Positions 24,280 through 36,039 of a stretch of DNA of 64,000 nucleotides are shown one piece after another. Numbering within the stretch: position 1 is the first letter of the stretch; every line of letters begins with the position of its first letter. The stretch is from Austropuccinia psidii. Lineage: Eukaryota; Basidiomycota; Pucciniomycetes; Pucciniales; Sphaerophragmiaceae. A model generated the notes under the pieces. That model was given only the letters and a program-made list of their open reading frames with translations. It made no database searches and had not been told where the DNA came from. The position numbers and the translations under genes were made by a program. The DNA lies in assembly GCA_023105745.1 (NCBI GenBank), contig JALGQZ010000004.1, forward strand, positions 41,678,437 to 41,742,436. Reading direction: 5' to 3'.

Positions 24280-25350
24280 ATGACAAGCCAGCCAGAAGGA
24301 ATACAGCAATTTTCTTCAACAGAAAAAGTATCAAATACTGGTGTACCTTTGGAAAAGCTTAATGAAATACTCTTCAAAAGTAAGGCTGATTCTGGGACAT
24401 CTAAAAAGTTTCAAATTCCTAAATTGATGGAATCCATTGATGAAAAAGAAGAACATGCTTATTTTAACCCAAGAATGGAAGAAAATAACCCATAACCTCC
24501 AAAGGGGGTTCCAAAACCATTTGCAGAAACCCCTCTAGTAGCCAGTGGAAAAAATTTGAATGTTGAAAAGATGAAGGAACAAAAGAAAAATGGAAAAGGA
24601 AAAGAACCAATGAGCAAGTATTAGAGTAAAGGCTACAGGATTCCATGGAAAATTCATTCCAGATAGACAGAAATTTTACTGAATTTCAAAAGAAGGAAGG
24701 ATCCAGATGAAAGTACAATAAATTATTTCTGAAATCATGAGTATCTTTCCACATTTATATTTAGAAATGGAAGATATGAAAAAATCATATTTATTATGGA
24801 AATTCAAGTATCCATGAAAATATCAAGACAAATAATTTAAGCTTTCACTGAATTGATGAGAAACTTAAGTGTTTTGAAAGGGTATTTCAAGCAATCAAAA
24901 AAGTGGATAATGATAAATAAATTTCAAAAAAATTAAGCACACAGTCAATTATCATTCAAGATTCAAAACAAAAATATTCCAAATTGAATATTGATGAAAT
25001 AATTTAATAAATAATAAATAAGGCCATAAATTCTTTAAAATAAATCAATGTCAAAAAATTTCAAAGTATTGAAAAATATTTTTCTCAAATAAGGAAACAC
25101 AAAATTTCCCTTAAGAATTTAGTTTCTGATAATAAAAAAGATGTGAAAAAGTTATTAAAGAAAATAGAAAAATATGTAAATTATAATAATAGACAAACAG
25201 AATTATGAAAAGATATGAAAGTCAAGGAAGATATTTATGAAATCTAATTGATTAACTTAATAAAAATAATTCAAAGTGATTTAAGGAAAATCACCAGGTG
25301 TACAAGAAGTAAGATGACAGAAATTGAAAAATTACTTCATAGAAAATGAA
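24280..25350 (+). pseudogene. Decayed gag-like open frame
   Basis: It opens with a 71-codon frame (MTSQPEGIQQFSS) ending at TAA 24493-24495. It then continues in the same frame through PPKGVPKPFAETPL to EPMSKY, and further Lys/Glu-rich segments (QIDRNFTEFQKK) appear in another frame. A charged, Gln/Lys-rich N-terminal protein without a catalytic motif is consistent with the gag of a rust Ty3-type element, and the position is near LTR-like sequence. No zinc knuckle was found, so the identity is tentative. Confidence 0.4.
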
Positions 25351-25619
25351 TAACATCTGTGTAATCTTCATTGAAGCTTCATAATTATATTTAAACACAA
25401 CACTAAAAATTACTATAATTATTAAATAAATATAGATAGATGTATTGAGATCAGTACCATATAGAGGTTTGTGTGCATGAGCTTAAATAATAATGAATTT
25501 GAAATTTAAAATGAACAAAATAAGATAAAATTATTGGATATTTTTATAATTTGAGTAATTATTAAGTAATACATCAGAGCTTATTTCAAATTTGAGATTT
25601 GAAGGCGGAAAATCACATT

Positions 25620-27280
25620 TTGTGGTAGAAAAAATTTGTTTTTACAAACCTACCTGTTACTAATGCACCAAAGCCAACTCAGTTATTGAAAACATATCCT
25701 GTATTACATGAATTTATTACAAAAGCCTTGTATATGACCAATTTATTGACCCCAACAATCAAATTCAATTCAAAATATGGAAACAGTGAGCTTATTTAGC
25801 AGCTTCACTTACAAATATTCAATTACTGGCTTGGGGGTTAATTTTCGGAACAATAAGTGTTTTTCTGGAATTTATGTAGAAAAGAAGGCTTTGTTGCCCA
25901 AAAATCCATTTGTTTTATTTGGAACAAAATATTTCTTAGAAAGCCCATTCAAATTATTTCACTTTCTCAGGGAGATCTGGGAGTTATAATCTAGTAATCT
26001 AGAAAATGATTTCTATGGATTTTCCAAGTTAATTTTATCACCCAAAATTGGCTCAGCAAAATTTCCTCAAGAGCCTCTCAATATAAAAAAACAATAATTA
26101 ATAGATACTATGAAAAAGATGCTGCATTGAAAGATGTCTAGAACCTGAAATCCCACTCTGAAGTAAGAATTTATCATTTTGAGAATTTTGACAAGATTTG
26201 GAATATTAAGAGCCCAAAGGGATTGTGGGGATGTTCTGGGGGCAAAGAATGGCCATTTCACTACACTCTGTCTTGATTTCCCATAGTTCAGCCCCTCAAA
26301 AATTTGTCTCATTTTTTGGAAGAAATATCCCAAAGTAGATTGTAGAAATAAGGCTGTATTTAATAAACATATGGACTAAAAAAATACTCTTATTGTACAG
26401 ATTTTTACATTCTCAGTCAAAATCTAGATGCACTACTCACAAGGATTTGTTTGGTTTTATTCTCCACATTGGCCCTCAAAGAACCCATTTTATGAAGATT
26501 TCTTACATATTTTGTTAGAATTTATAATAGCTTATTTTATATGTTTGTTCAAAAACATCATTCTCAATAATTTTCATTGTGTCTTGAAGCTTCCATTTGA
26601 AATTTTTCAATTATTAGAATTTTCTTTTGAAACAAGATATACATGATTTTTAAGTGGCTTAACCATTCAGCTAAGGTTATATTTGTGCCTCAATTTTTCA
26701 ATATGATGTTTCTTATACACCAATCCTTTGCAATATATTTCCTTTTCTGAGTAATATTAAAAATCTTGAATTCATAATTATGTACACTAAGCTGGTTATC
26801 TTGGAAAAAGGAAAGGGTTATTATAGTGATAATAAAGGAGAATCTTGGGCTTTTTTCTCAATAACATAGTTATTGAATAAAAAATTATGTTTAAGTAGTT
26901 TCCTGGATGGAAAAAAATTATTTATAAAACTTTATGAGAAAAAAAATTGTGTATAAATTAAATTTGAATATAATCTATGATAATCTAGAGCTATTTTTTC
27001 ATTATAAAGAAACCTGCCCAAAAATGAAGATTTTTTGAGATTGATTTAGTTTTTGAAGATGGTGTTTCCCATTTTTTGGATAAATTTTCTATAATGGGCT
27101 CTAAATTATACACTCAGAATCAGAACATAGCCATTTATTGTATATTATTATTAGCTAGAGCCTACCTGGAGAGCAATGCAGAAATATTGTAGCAGGTTGT
27201 AAAATATCCAACATGAAATTTATAGCTGGAATATTGTCAAGAAAATCTATTTCCGATGTATGGAACTTATTAAATAAATA
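25620..27280 (+). pseudogene. Coding-like remnants, unknown protein
   Basis: Several plus-strand segments look translated rather than random, but lie in different frames separated by stops: ALYMTNLLTPTIKF near 25720, LGVNFRNNKCFSGIY near 25831, HFENFDKIWNIKSPKG near 26180, VWFYSPHWPSKNPF near 26450, and LLLARAYLESNAEI near 27150. They share moderate GC and a rich aromatic and Trp/Pro content unlike AT-rich background. I recognise no family. They follow the gag-like frame at 24280 and could belong to the same element or to a decayed host gene. Confidence 0.3.
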
Positions 27281-28139
27281 CACCAGTACATTATAATCTA
27301 AATACAAGAATCAAAATATTACTGGCTATAAATTCACAAAAAAATTTTTTTGATGTTAGCTATAATGACTAAGAGAATAAATCTTATGCAGGTAGAATAT
27401 TTATTTATTGGGTGAAAAATTTCAATATTATTACTTAATTTTTTGGTAAATTTAATAAGAGACAATGATGATAGTTATTTTCGCAAAAAACTATATGAAA
27501 GGCTATCTGTTAAGGAAGCTATTTTTTCATAATAAAACCACACAATAAAAACATCATGAATAGCTTAGGATAGAAAGAACAAACTTCATTATATAAGAAT
27601 ATACTAGATATTCTATGATATATTAGATAATTGTTAAAAATCTGGGAACATAAGCTTTAAGGCTTGAGGCATTAGTGTTTAATTGGGCTTCACATGCTAG
27701 ATACGTGTAAGTTCCTTATTAATTAGTAACAAAATGGAAGCCAGAGCTTTCCACTCACAAGTGTTTCTGTTTTGATAGCTATGTTCACAAATTGAATAAT
27801 ATAGATTATCTTTTATCTAAAGCAAAAGAAGATCATCATTTTGAAATTTTTGGAAAACTGTATTTAGAATTTCCTTGGTTTATTCTGATACAGGAAAATT
27901 TGAAGTTGTTAAAAAAGGAGAAGCAGAGGAAAAATGAATAAATTTAGGATCTACTTTACCTTTCCAAAATATGAAATATTAACGTCCAATATTGTCCTAT
28001 TTAATTAATAAAAATGCTAGCAAAATTGAACTCTGAATCACCAAATTTACTTGCCAGGAAAAATTCAGACATTCAATAGCTATGAGATTTAAAAGAGAGA
28101 ATTATGAAATAAGCCAATAATTAAATTATTTGTGGAAAT

Positions 28140-28585
28140 ATCTACAATATTTCTGTTGTCTTTCGCATAAATTCTTATTGTTATGGCCTTAATTATCTTT
28201 TTCAGTTATCCAGGTAAATCTTCCTTTTTAATCAATTTCTCAGGGGTGACATTATTTTTCCTATTAGGAAGACTACTATAATCTGTTTCATGATATAGTT
28301 TGACTAGACTTAATGGGAAGACTGGGTCTTTTATCAGATATTTTTTCAGGTAATTCAACTTCCACTGAATTTTCCCTATTAGTCTGATTATTGTTAATGG
28401 TCTAAAATATGAGTATCTCATTTTCTGGGACCTTCCAGGTTATAAGATTTTATTTTTTGGACTATTATTTGGTCCCTTTCTTTAAGTTAATGCTCTTAGT
28501 TACTTTTGTCATACTTCTGTTCTCTGTATATATTAGATTATCATATGAATTTCCCTGCATTATCACATTATTTATTCCACATTTA
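28140..28585 (-). pseudogene. Ty3/gypsy integrase C-terminal fragment
   Basis: A minus-strand 71-codon frame at 28206-28421 reads [19 protein letters not shown] and KDPVFPLSLVKLYHE, matching the integrase C-terminal region of element A and, more closely, the antisense remnant at 11330-11874. Surrounding minus-strand sequence continues the similarity for about 450 bp. No LTR or other pol domain is attached, so it is an isolated fragment of the same older family. Confidence 0.75.
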
Positions 28586-28639
28586 AATTCAATGAAGGAT
28601 TACATAGAATTTTCAAGGTAGATATGGGAAAGAGGAAAA

Positions 28640-31123
28640 AAGGTATGGCTTTTTACATCCAGTGTTTATCAAGAATTGATGTTATTTTTATCCAAAAAAG
28701 ATGAAAGATGAACACATTTTAATTATTTTGCAGTTGGAATTTACAAAGGATATCAGTTTATACAGGATGGGGATGCTATTTTATCTAGCACAAGCTACCA
28801 GAACTGAAATAATTTTTAAATTGAATAATTGTGAATAGTTGTAAATGGGTATTAAAGAGAGAAATTTTATAGAAATGGAAAATTTTATTACTCACGCTAG
28901 AGGCTTTTCAGTTAAAAAAATTCAAGATTCAATCAAAAATTATAGGGACATTATAAAACTATTTTAGATGAAAATGTGCAGCAGAAGGGTCAAGGGAACA
29001 ATTTGAATTCGTAGGATTTTTTCAAGAGACACCCGTAAATTTTAATTTATAATATGAAAAGGTATTTAAACTCTTCAACATTTCAATAAGAATACATGTC
29101 CTTTTAATTTGAGGAAAGGGAAAGTATATAGATAGTACAGTATATTCATGAAATTGATAAATAGATTATTCCAATTTTGATATCAGATAGAAATCAGGTC
29201 ATTAAAATAGAAATAAATAACTTCAGAAAGAGAGCTCAAGGCATATTTTATGGGAGCTTTATCTAATAAATAAATTAACAGAAACAGCTCAAGTGAGAAC
29301 ACAATGATAAAGCGGGGAAAAAAAATTAGAAGATTCTTTCACAAAGAGGTTGGGAATATTGAAGGCTAAACAGATTTAGGATGGATTATTTTTTGGATAA
29401 TTATATATAGGGGAGTGTAACATAATATAAAAATATATTTCTAGAAATATATAAGAGAATTTCTATACACAAATAATGAGTATATTGTAGTTAATACTTA
29501 AGCCTCATGTGGTACCTTCATAAAGGCTACCTTAGGTGCTTTTATTATGAATTAGCTTTCCCAGTTAATAATATTCTACTATCTTTTTATTCAATATGAG
29601 TAATAAATATTTACCCCAAAAATGCTTTCATTTCTTGGAGGAGTTTCTATAATAATGATCTTTCTCACATTGCAACATATTATCATTTTATTATACCAAG
29701 ATTGTGTATAGGTTTTGGTATTTAAGACAATAGCTTTCATTGGGAATAATTATATCTTTTTTTGAATGGAGTTTTGGGGTTTGGGAAAACTATAGTTTTT
29801 TCTTGATGGTGATGGATTGGAAGGATGTTAGGTGTCCTATATTCAGTCTCAATTTTTTTCTTTAAATTCATTCTTTGAAGAAATTATCTAATTATTGTTA
29901 TTAAGAAATCTATTTGATTAATACTAATTGGTTTAATTTAATAGAAAAGTGTAAATATTTATTACTTATAAATATATCTGATTATTAATAATGAACATAA
30001 TTACTTACTCATAGCTCCTGCCTTCATAAAATCTTCATTTTAAATATGTGTATTGATTAATCTCTTACTTATACACAGGGAACATCTTTCTTCTATGTAT
30101 TTAGTTTGAATATTTACTTTGGTTTACCCTCTCTCAATATTAATTATAAATTTAAACAACAAAGCCACCACCTAATAATTATATTGAAAATTTCACCATG
30201 TGACTTGAATTTTCCCCTCCTTGGAAAATAATGTAGCTCACCAAGAGTTTTGAATTGATTCATTAAAAATATGGAAGGGAATGTAATTACTCAGTGAATT
30301 TCTTCATATTGTAATCAATAAATCTCAAAAAAGAATGGATTCCTTTATTAAATTGATTTTCAAGTGTTTAACCTTCTTCATTACTTATATTTCTCATAAT
30401 TGTTAGCCCAGATAGCCCATAATCATTCCATAAACTAGTTTTCTAATTCCAATTTTAGTAATTATATTACTGCCATCATGTAATTACTCTTACATAATCT
30501 ATCTTTTTATATAAACTAATTATTTAATATTATTATTTAAATCTTATTATCTTTGAATCATTATATAAAATAAAAATGAATGTTATCTTGAAAATGAAAA
30601 AGAGCTTAAAATATTTTGTTAAGGAAAGGAAATATCCAAAATATCAATTTAGAAATTTGAGGTGGTGCAGTGGGGATAAAAGAAGCTCTTCTGAGACCTT
30701 ATATCTCATTTTGTAGATAGAATGAGATGATCAATTATCAATTTTTGATGAAAAATATTTTGATTTTTAACCTTAATAAAAATGAGAAATGAAATTTAAT
30801 TTCACTTTAAGCTAACCATACCACAATATGGCTAAAATTTCTTGAAAAATATATTGCCATAAAATCATATGTTTTGGAGCTAAACATATACCCTAAATTT
30901 GATTAATTCATATTAAAGAACAATTTTTCTCCTTAATACTTCTTCAATTCTACCAAGAAGAAATTTGTCAAGAATCTAGAATATTTTTCAATAAACACTT
31001 AACAAATTGAATAAATTCAATTTCAAATTTACTCAAAAAATTCTCAATTCCCTTAAAAAATACATTTTTGAGAAATAAAAAGATAAAGAAACACATTCAA
31101 TTAAGAGTTTTGATAATCTTATA
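28640..31123. other. AT-rich region with weak coding-like traces
   Basis: No recognisable gene. Short segments such as FIQDGDAILSSTSYQN near 28755 look like coding debris of unknown origin. From about 29400 to 31120 the sequence is plain AT-rich DNA up to the left end of the Harbinger transposon. Confidence 0.4.
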
Positions 31124-31126
31124 ATA
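31124..31126. repeat. Left 3-bp target duplication ATA of Harbinger element
   Basis: ATA precedes the GGGGCTGTC terminus and recurs after the opposite CACCCC terminus at 46793-46795. Three-base duplications are characteristic of PIF/Harbinger, although the usual sequence is TWA. Confidence 0.6.
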
Positions 31127-31148
31127 GGGGCTGTCAAATTAAACAAAT
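31127..31148 (+). repeat. Left terminal inverted repeat of Harbinger element
   Basis: A 22-base end that pairs with 46772-46792 with two single-base gaps and few mismatches. Just inside it the octamer AAATCCCA occurs at about 31181, 31257 and 31298, and inverted at about 31273. The right end repeats it, so these are likely subterminal transposase or Myb-protein binding sites. Confidence 0.75.
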
Positions 31149-32486
31149 CCTGCCGTAAAATAACATGGAATTTGGAACCCAAATCCCAACACTAAATCTG
31201 GGGTTTTTTATGTGTAAATCACATGGCATTTTAACTGAGTCCCCTGGTATTTTGACCAAATCCCATGAATCTGGGATTTGAGTTTGAAATCTAACCCAAA
31301 TCCCAAATGAGTACTAACAATTCATGCCTGTACAACATATTCTTCTACACTCCATTTTGGAAAATCTGATCAAACAGCTTACAGTCCATTTATACTTCTC
31401 ACACCATATAATAATGCCTTGTTCCAAAGCAAGAAGCATCAAGTCTGATAAGAAGATCACCTCTGGCCTGCCACATCCATCAGGTCACTTAATACATACA
31501 GATTATTTAGCCATAATCAATTGGCTTTCAGTCAAATCCAATTTTGAGTCATGTTTTGGTACTAGTGGTTCAACATCTATCGGAAGACCTCCTTCATCAA
31601 AGCAGAATGGCTTTCAGCTTATGGCCATTGAGGTCAACAAGAAATCACGAAATCGCCTGAACCTTAGCTCAAGCAGCATCCGAGATCAATGGCAAACATA
31701 TAAAAAGAAGTATATGGCAGCAAAAATATTCGAAAATTTAACTGGGGCTGGAATAACAGAAGAAGATGAGAGTAAAAAAATCAACTGAATGAGTGAAAAT
31801 CTTGAAAGTATGTGTCCTTGCTATTCTGAAATGGATGTGCTCTTGGTCCACAAGCCCAATGTCACTCCCATTGCAAGCTATGATTTGCAAGAAAAAGACA
31901 GCTTCAATGGTGATGATGATCTTGATGTTTTGCTTGATAAGGTAAGTTATCATATTTTCCTTTTTTTAACTGCAATAATGAAACCTAATTTGCTATTTAA
32001 AGGAGAATAATACCTTGGATTCACCTCATAATATGGATCCTTTGCTTAATAATGATGATAACTTGGTTCCAGAGGAAAACCTTCAAGATGAATTGGTAAG
32101 TACATTTAGGAGTGATTCTTATGAAATCACTTGTTGATTATCTCTCCTTTTACCAGCAAAGTAAATCCATAATGCATTCAACACAAAAGCATAATCAAGC
32201 ATTGAGGCCCAACTTGAATGACAAGAGTGGTTCTAGGAAAAGGCTGATGGATATGTTTGGACCAACATATGCAAATTTGATTGAATCATAGCAAAAGGGT
32301 ATGTCTTGGATTTATGGTAACTCTGATGAACCATACTGACAAAATGCATGCTTCATAGCCCATGAAACCAGTGAAAATGCTTGTTTAGAGTGGGACTGGG
32401 AGAGGTGGAATGAAGAGAAAGCTAGCAAAATGAAAAAGCAATGGTTTGAAGAAGTCAAGTTGCAAAAGCAAATGGAGTTTGAGGAG

Positions 32487-32491
32487 AAGCA
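32487..32491. repeat. Left target-site duplication AAGCA of element B
   Basis: AAGCA precedes the TGTCACAACC start of the LTR and recurs at 42039-42043 immediately after the TGACA end of the 3' LTR. Confidence 0.92.
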
Positions 32492-33985
32492 TGTCACAAC
32501 CATGGAAATCCACCCCCTTGGACCTCAATATGGCATATCCATAATTATTGGCCAAATTGGCCATTGTCATGTTTTATGGCCTTAATGGTCATTTTATCAT
32601 CTGGGGCCAAGCCATTCTAGGCTGTCTCTTTGCTTTTGGGAATCTTGGGTATTTTCCATACAACAGGGAAAATACAGCCCAAAAGCCTGTATTTGGCTTT
32701 TTTAGCTATAAATACAGTTTGCGCACTTTTGCACATTTGGCTGTATTGAGCCATTTAGGCCATATTTCTCATGTATTATGTGAAATATTCCCAAAAGGCC
32801 ATATCAGGCATTTTGGGGCTTAACTGCCAGATTTGTGCATTTTGTGCATTTTGCCCACTTCTGTGCATTTTGCACACTTTTGTGCATTTTTGCGCACTTT
32901 GACGCAAATACAGTTTTAAAGCTGTAGTAGCTGTATTTAGCCAAAAACCCTAAATGGCCAAATCACTCAAAAGACACTTTCTCACCTCTGAAGCCTTCCA
33001 AAACCAAAATTTCATTCATACCCTCCTGACATCACCTCAAAAGACCTTTGGCCCATTTCAACCTTCAATAACCAAAAGTGCCATATATGGTGTTATACAC
33101 CATTATGCATATTTTTTCAGCAGAAATCCAATGGCCGAGATTTCAACTTTTCAACAGGTTATCAAGGCACAACTTCCAGAGGATTCATCAAGGCTCAAGG
33201 GCAAGTGTCATAATCTCAAATACCAATGGTGCCATCAAGCAATCAATGGTTATTCTCACTCACAGTATTCCTCCAAGGGAATACTGGCTGTTCATTCTCA
33301 AGGGATATTCAAGAGGCAGTTCCAAAACCAGTTGTCAAGTGTCAATGCTCCATCAATCCTACTTGGAAACCACATTCATTTCAATACAGTCTGTATTCAT
33401 CAAGACCTGTATTTCAATCATATATCATGGAAAAATCATTCAACGCAGTTCATTTCCCAATCTGGCGAGGTATGCACTCCATCAGATAATCAATACAGCT
33501 TCCAGTATTCAATACAGACCAGCTGTCAGCCTGAAGGAGTCAAGCTCTCAACTTTTCACATATACCAGCCTCCTTTGACCTTGGGGGGTTTTTCCCCCAG
33601 TTAATTAATATATTTTGATTTTATTTTATCTTTATTTATCTTACCATTTTTGTTAAGTGAATACTGATATTATCAAGTCAGTCATTTAGCACCTTTTCTC
33701 TTTTCTTTCTTTGCCTGTCAATGGATATTTGGTGGCCATATCCTTACTAATTCCATTGTTCATTTTGGCAGGTTGAAACAGTGATTAAGGACTTACTTTA
33801 TTGGCTCTTTGTCCATTTAGCTTCTCATTTCTCTTGTTGCATCTCATCTTTGTACTTGCATCCTTCTTAGAGAAACTCAATTCTTTCTTTTTATTTTCTC
33901 TACTCTTTTTTAGTCTTTCAAGTGAGTCACCTGATTGCTGAGTGCCAGGCCACTCTTGTTTTCATGTCCAAGAGCCACTGTGACA
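32492..33985 (+). repeat. 5' LTR of element B
   Basis: TG..CA ended (TGTCACAACC ... GTGACA). It has a TATA-like TATAAATA near 32706, a run of GTGCATTTTG-type short repeats at about 32830-32910 that is shortened in the 3' LTR, and a hairpin CAGTATTCC/GGAATACTG at 33263-33286. A G6-T5-C5 hairpin at 33583-33598 lies just before AGTTAATTAATATA. Open frames of 87-216 codons at 32954-33604 have counterparts in the 3' LTR and are not taken as genes. Confidence 0.93.
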
Positions 33986-34741
33986 TTATATTAATTAACT
34001 CATAATTTCTTTTCATTCTGTTCATTCTTTCTTTATGATTTCATTCACTCATTTAATTGAAATTATGACTCTTTAATGCTTATGAACCTCATGATTCATC
34101 ATCACCTCTCAATTTTCTCTCATTCATTCTTCATTCTGAAAATTGAAAGCTGAACCCAATTTTATTTTTTGTTTCTTTTTTTTTAAATCTTATCTCAAAT
34201 CATCATTTTTAATTCATTCATAATTCAGGCGTAATCTTAATTTTCATTTGATTTTCAAATTTTTCATCAATTTATTCAGACACATTCTTCACATCAAGAT
34301 TCATATTTGATTCATTCTTCAAGAATTTTTATTTTGAAAGAAGAACTCACTTGATTTTGATTTGATTTATTTATTTGACATAAATTGATATTGACCTCAA
34401 GAAAATTGATTGAACTGAAGATTTCATTGATTTTTCTGATTTTTCACATCAAGAATTTTGATATAAATTGATTTTTCTTCAAGAATTAATTTTGATTGAT
34501 TTATTTTCTGCAAGATTTTGATTTTGATTGATTTGAGATATTGATTAATTGACTTCAAGCTTTCATTTGATATTTAATTGATTGATTTACCTGAAGATAT
34601 CATTTGATTTATTGATTTTTATTGATTTTCTTCAAGATATTGATTTTGACTTTTGACTTCAAGCATTATTTCCAATTGCCTCAAGTTTTCATCTTCAAAT
34701 CTTGATTCTTGTTCATTTTATTTCATTTTTATCCTGAAATC
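33986..34741 (+). promoter_or_regulatory. Leader of element B with candidate primer site and TTGATT-rich repeats
   Basis: The first bases after the LTR (33987-34000) are exactly complementary over 14 nt to 33599-33612 inside the LTR, a possible self-priming arrangement; no TGG-type tRNA site is seen. From about 34300 to 34690 the leader is a loose repetition of TTGATTT and TTCAAGA units. The gag start codon follows at 34742. Confidence 0.4.
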
Positions 34742-36025
34742 ATGCCTATCCAACACTCACATCCTGCAAGGCAGACAAGATCTCAGGCCAGAACTCAAGC
34801 TGTTCTCACTCCAACTCCAAGGGCTCCTCTTGATGGCACCCCAGAAGTTTCTCAACTGAGGGCCAAATTGGACAGAGGACCCATTTTGGAAGGAAGGAAG
34901 AGGGCCAAGAAGATCAAGTACATTTTCAGGAGTAGTTGGCGGATTTCCAGGAACTTCAAGGACCATTTTCAGAGGTCCTGGGGAAGATGGTTAAGAGGAG
35001 GAGGAGAATTCTGTGGAAGAGGAAGATTCTGATGGTATTGAAGGTGTTCCTGCTCCTTTGGGGGCATCCCAAGGTACTGAAGGACCAACTCTAGCCCAGT
35101 CTAATCAGCCTGTCTTTCATCAGTCTCAACCATCTTTATTGGCCATTATGCAGCAAATGACTTAGATTATGGCCAATCTTCAAGCAGCAAGACCACCAGC
35201 CTTCAAGACTCTATCTATGAAGGCACCAGAATGCTTTGACAGGACTCAACCCTTCAAAGTTAGAAGCTTTATTCAGTCTTGTCAACTTATTTTTCATAAT
35301 GATCCGGAAAACTTCTCTCAAGACAGAAAGAAGGTCCTTTATGCCACTTCATTTCTCATTGGCAGGGCTGCAAAATAAATTGAGCCTTATCTTTCCAATC
35401 TCACCAATCAAGATCCAAGTTACCTTCTCAATTCATGGAAATTATTTGAATCTCAACTCTTCACCTTTAATTGGGGACCCAAATGAAGTCAGAAAATCTG
35501 AAGCAGAATTGGATTCTTTAAGAATGAAAGAAGGTGGGCATTCATCTTTATACATTGCTGATTTCAGAAGTCTGGTCTCAATGATTGGAGATTGGGGCAA
35601 AAGGTCTCTTATCCATCATTTCAGGAGGGGGTTGCCATCCAGGATTTTGGATCAATTGGCCTCCCATCCTTCAAGACTTAATGGACATTACCTTGGAGCT
35701 TGATACCAGGTACCATGAGAGGCAAAATGAAAAGAGTCATCATCAAGAGAAGAAGCCAGAAGCCTTGAAGTCAAATTCTTCTCATCCTCAAAGTTCTTCA
35801 AGCTTAATTCAAAAGAAGAAGAAGAATTTTCAGAAGAGGGACAAGCCCCATTCTTCTTTATTAAATAAAGATTTCAAGTTGATGAGCTCTGAAAAAGAAA
35901 GAAGAATCAAGGAGGGTTTATGTACCTATTGTGGTGGGAAGAATAGTCTTGAGTCCTGTTTCAAAAGGCCTCAAAACAAGCTTACCCAACCATCAGGCAA
36001 ATTTCCCAGCCAGGGAAAAGCCTGA
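34742..36025 (+). pseudogene. Gag of element B, frameshifted
   Basis: It starts MPIQHSHPARQTRSQ at 34742. The product is then spread over three frames (34742-35032, 35169-35378, 35236-35703 and 35585-36025), so several single-base indels have accumulated. The capsid-like region contains APECFDRTQPFKVRSFIQSCQ and later LIHHFRRGLPSRILDQL, typical of the Ty3-type retrotrans_gag domain. The zinc knuckle near 35925-35965 reads CTYCGGKNSLESC: the three cysteines remain but Asn stands where the metal-binding His is expected. Confidence 0.85.
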
Positions 36026-36039
36026 GTGAAGATCATGTT

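Noticed and set aside
31324..31340. MPVQHI start at the Myb-like gene resembling MPIQHS at the start of element B gag
   Set aside because: The match is five residues only, the following sequences are unrelated, and the Myb-like gene more plausibly starts at 31414.
33078..33578. Long overlapping frames inside the 5' LTR of element B, with counterparts at 41166-41631
   Set aside because: Several frames are open at once, they lie wholly within LTRs, and lengths differ between the two copies. This is composition and duplication rather than a gene.
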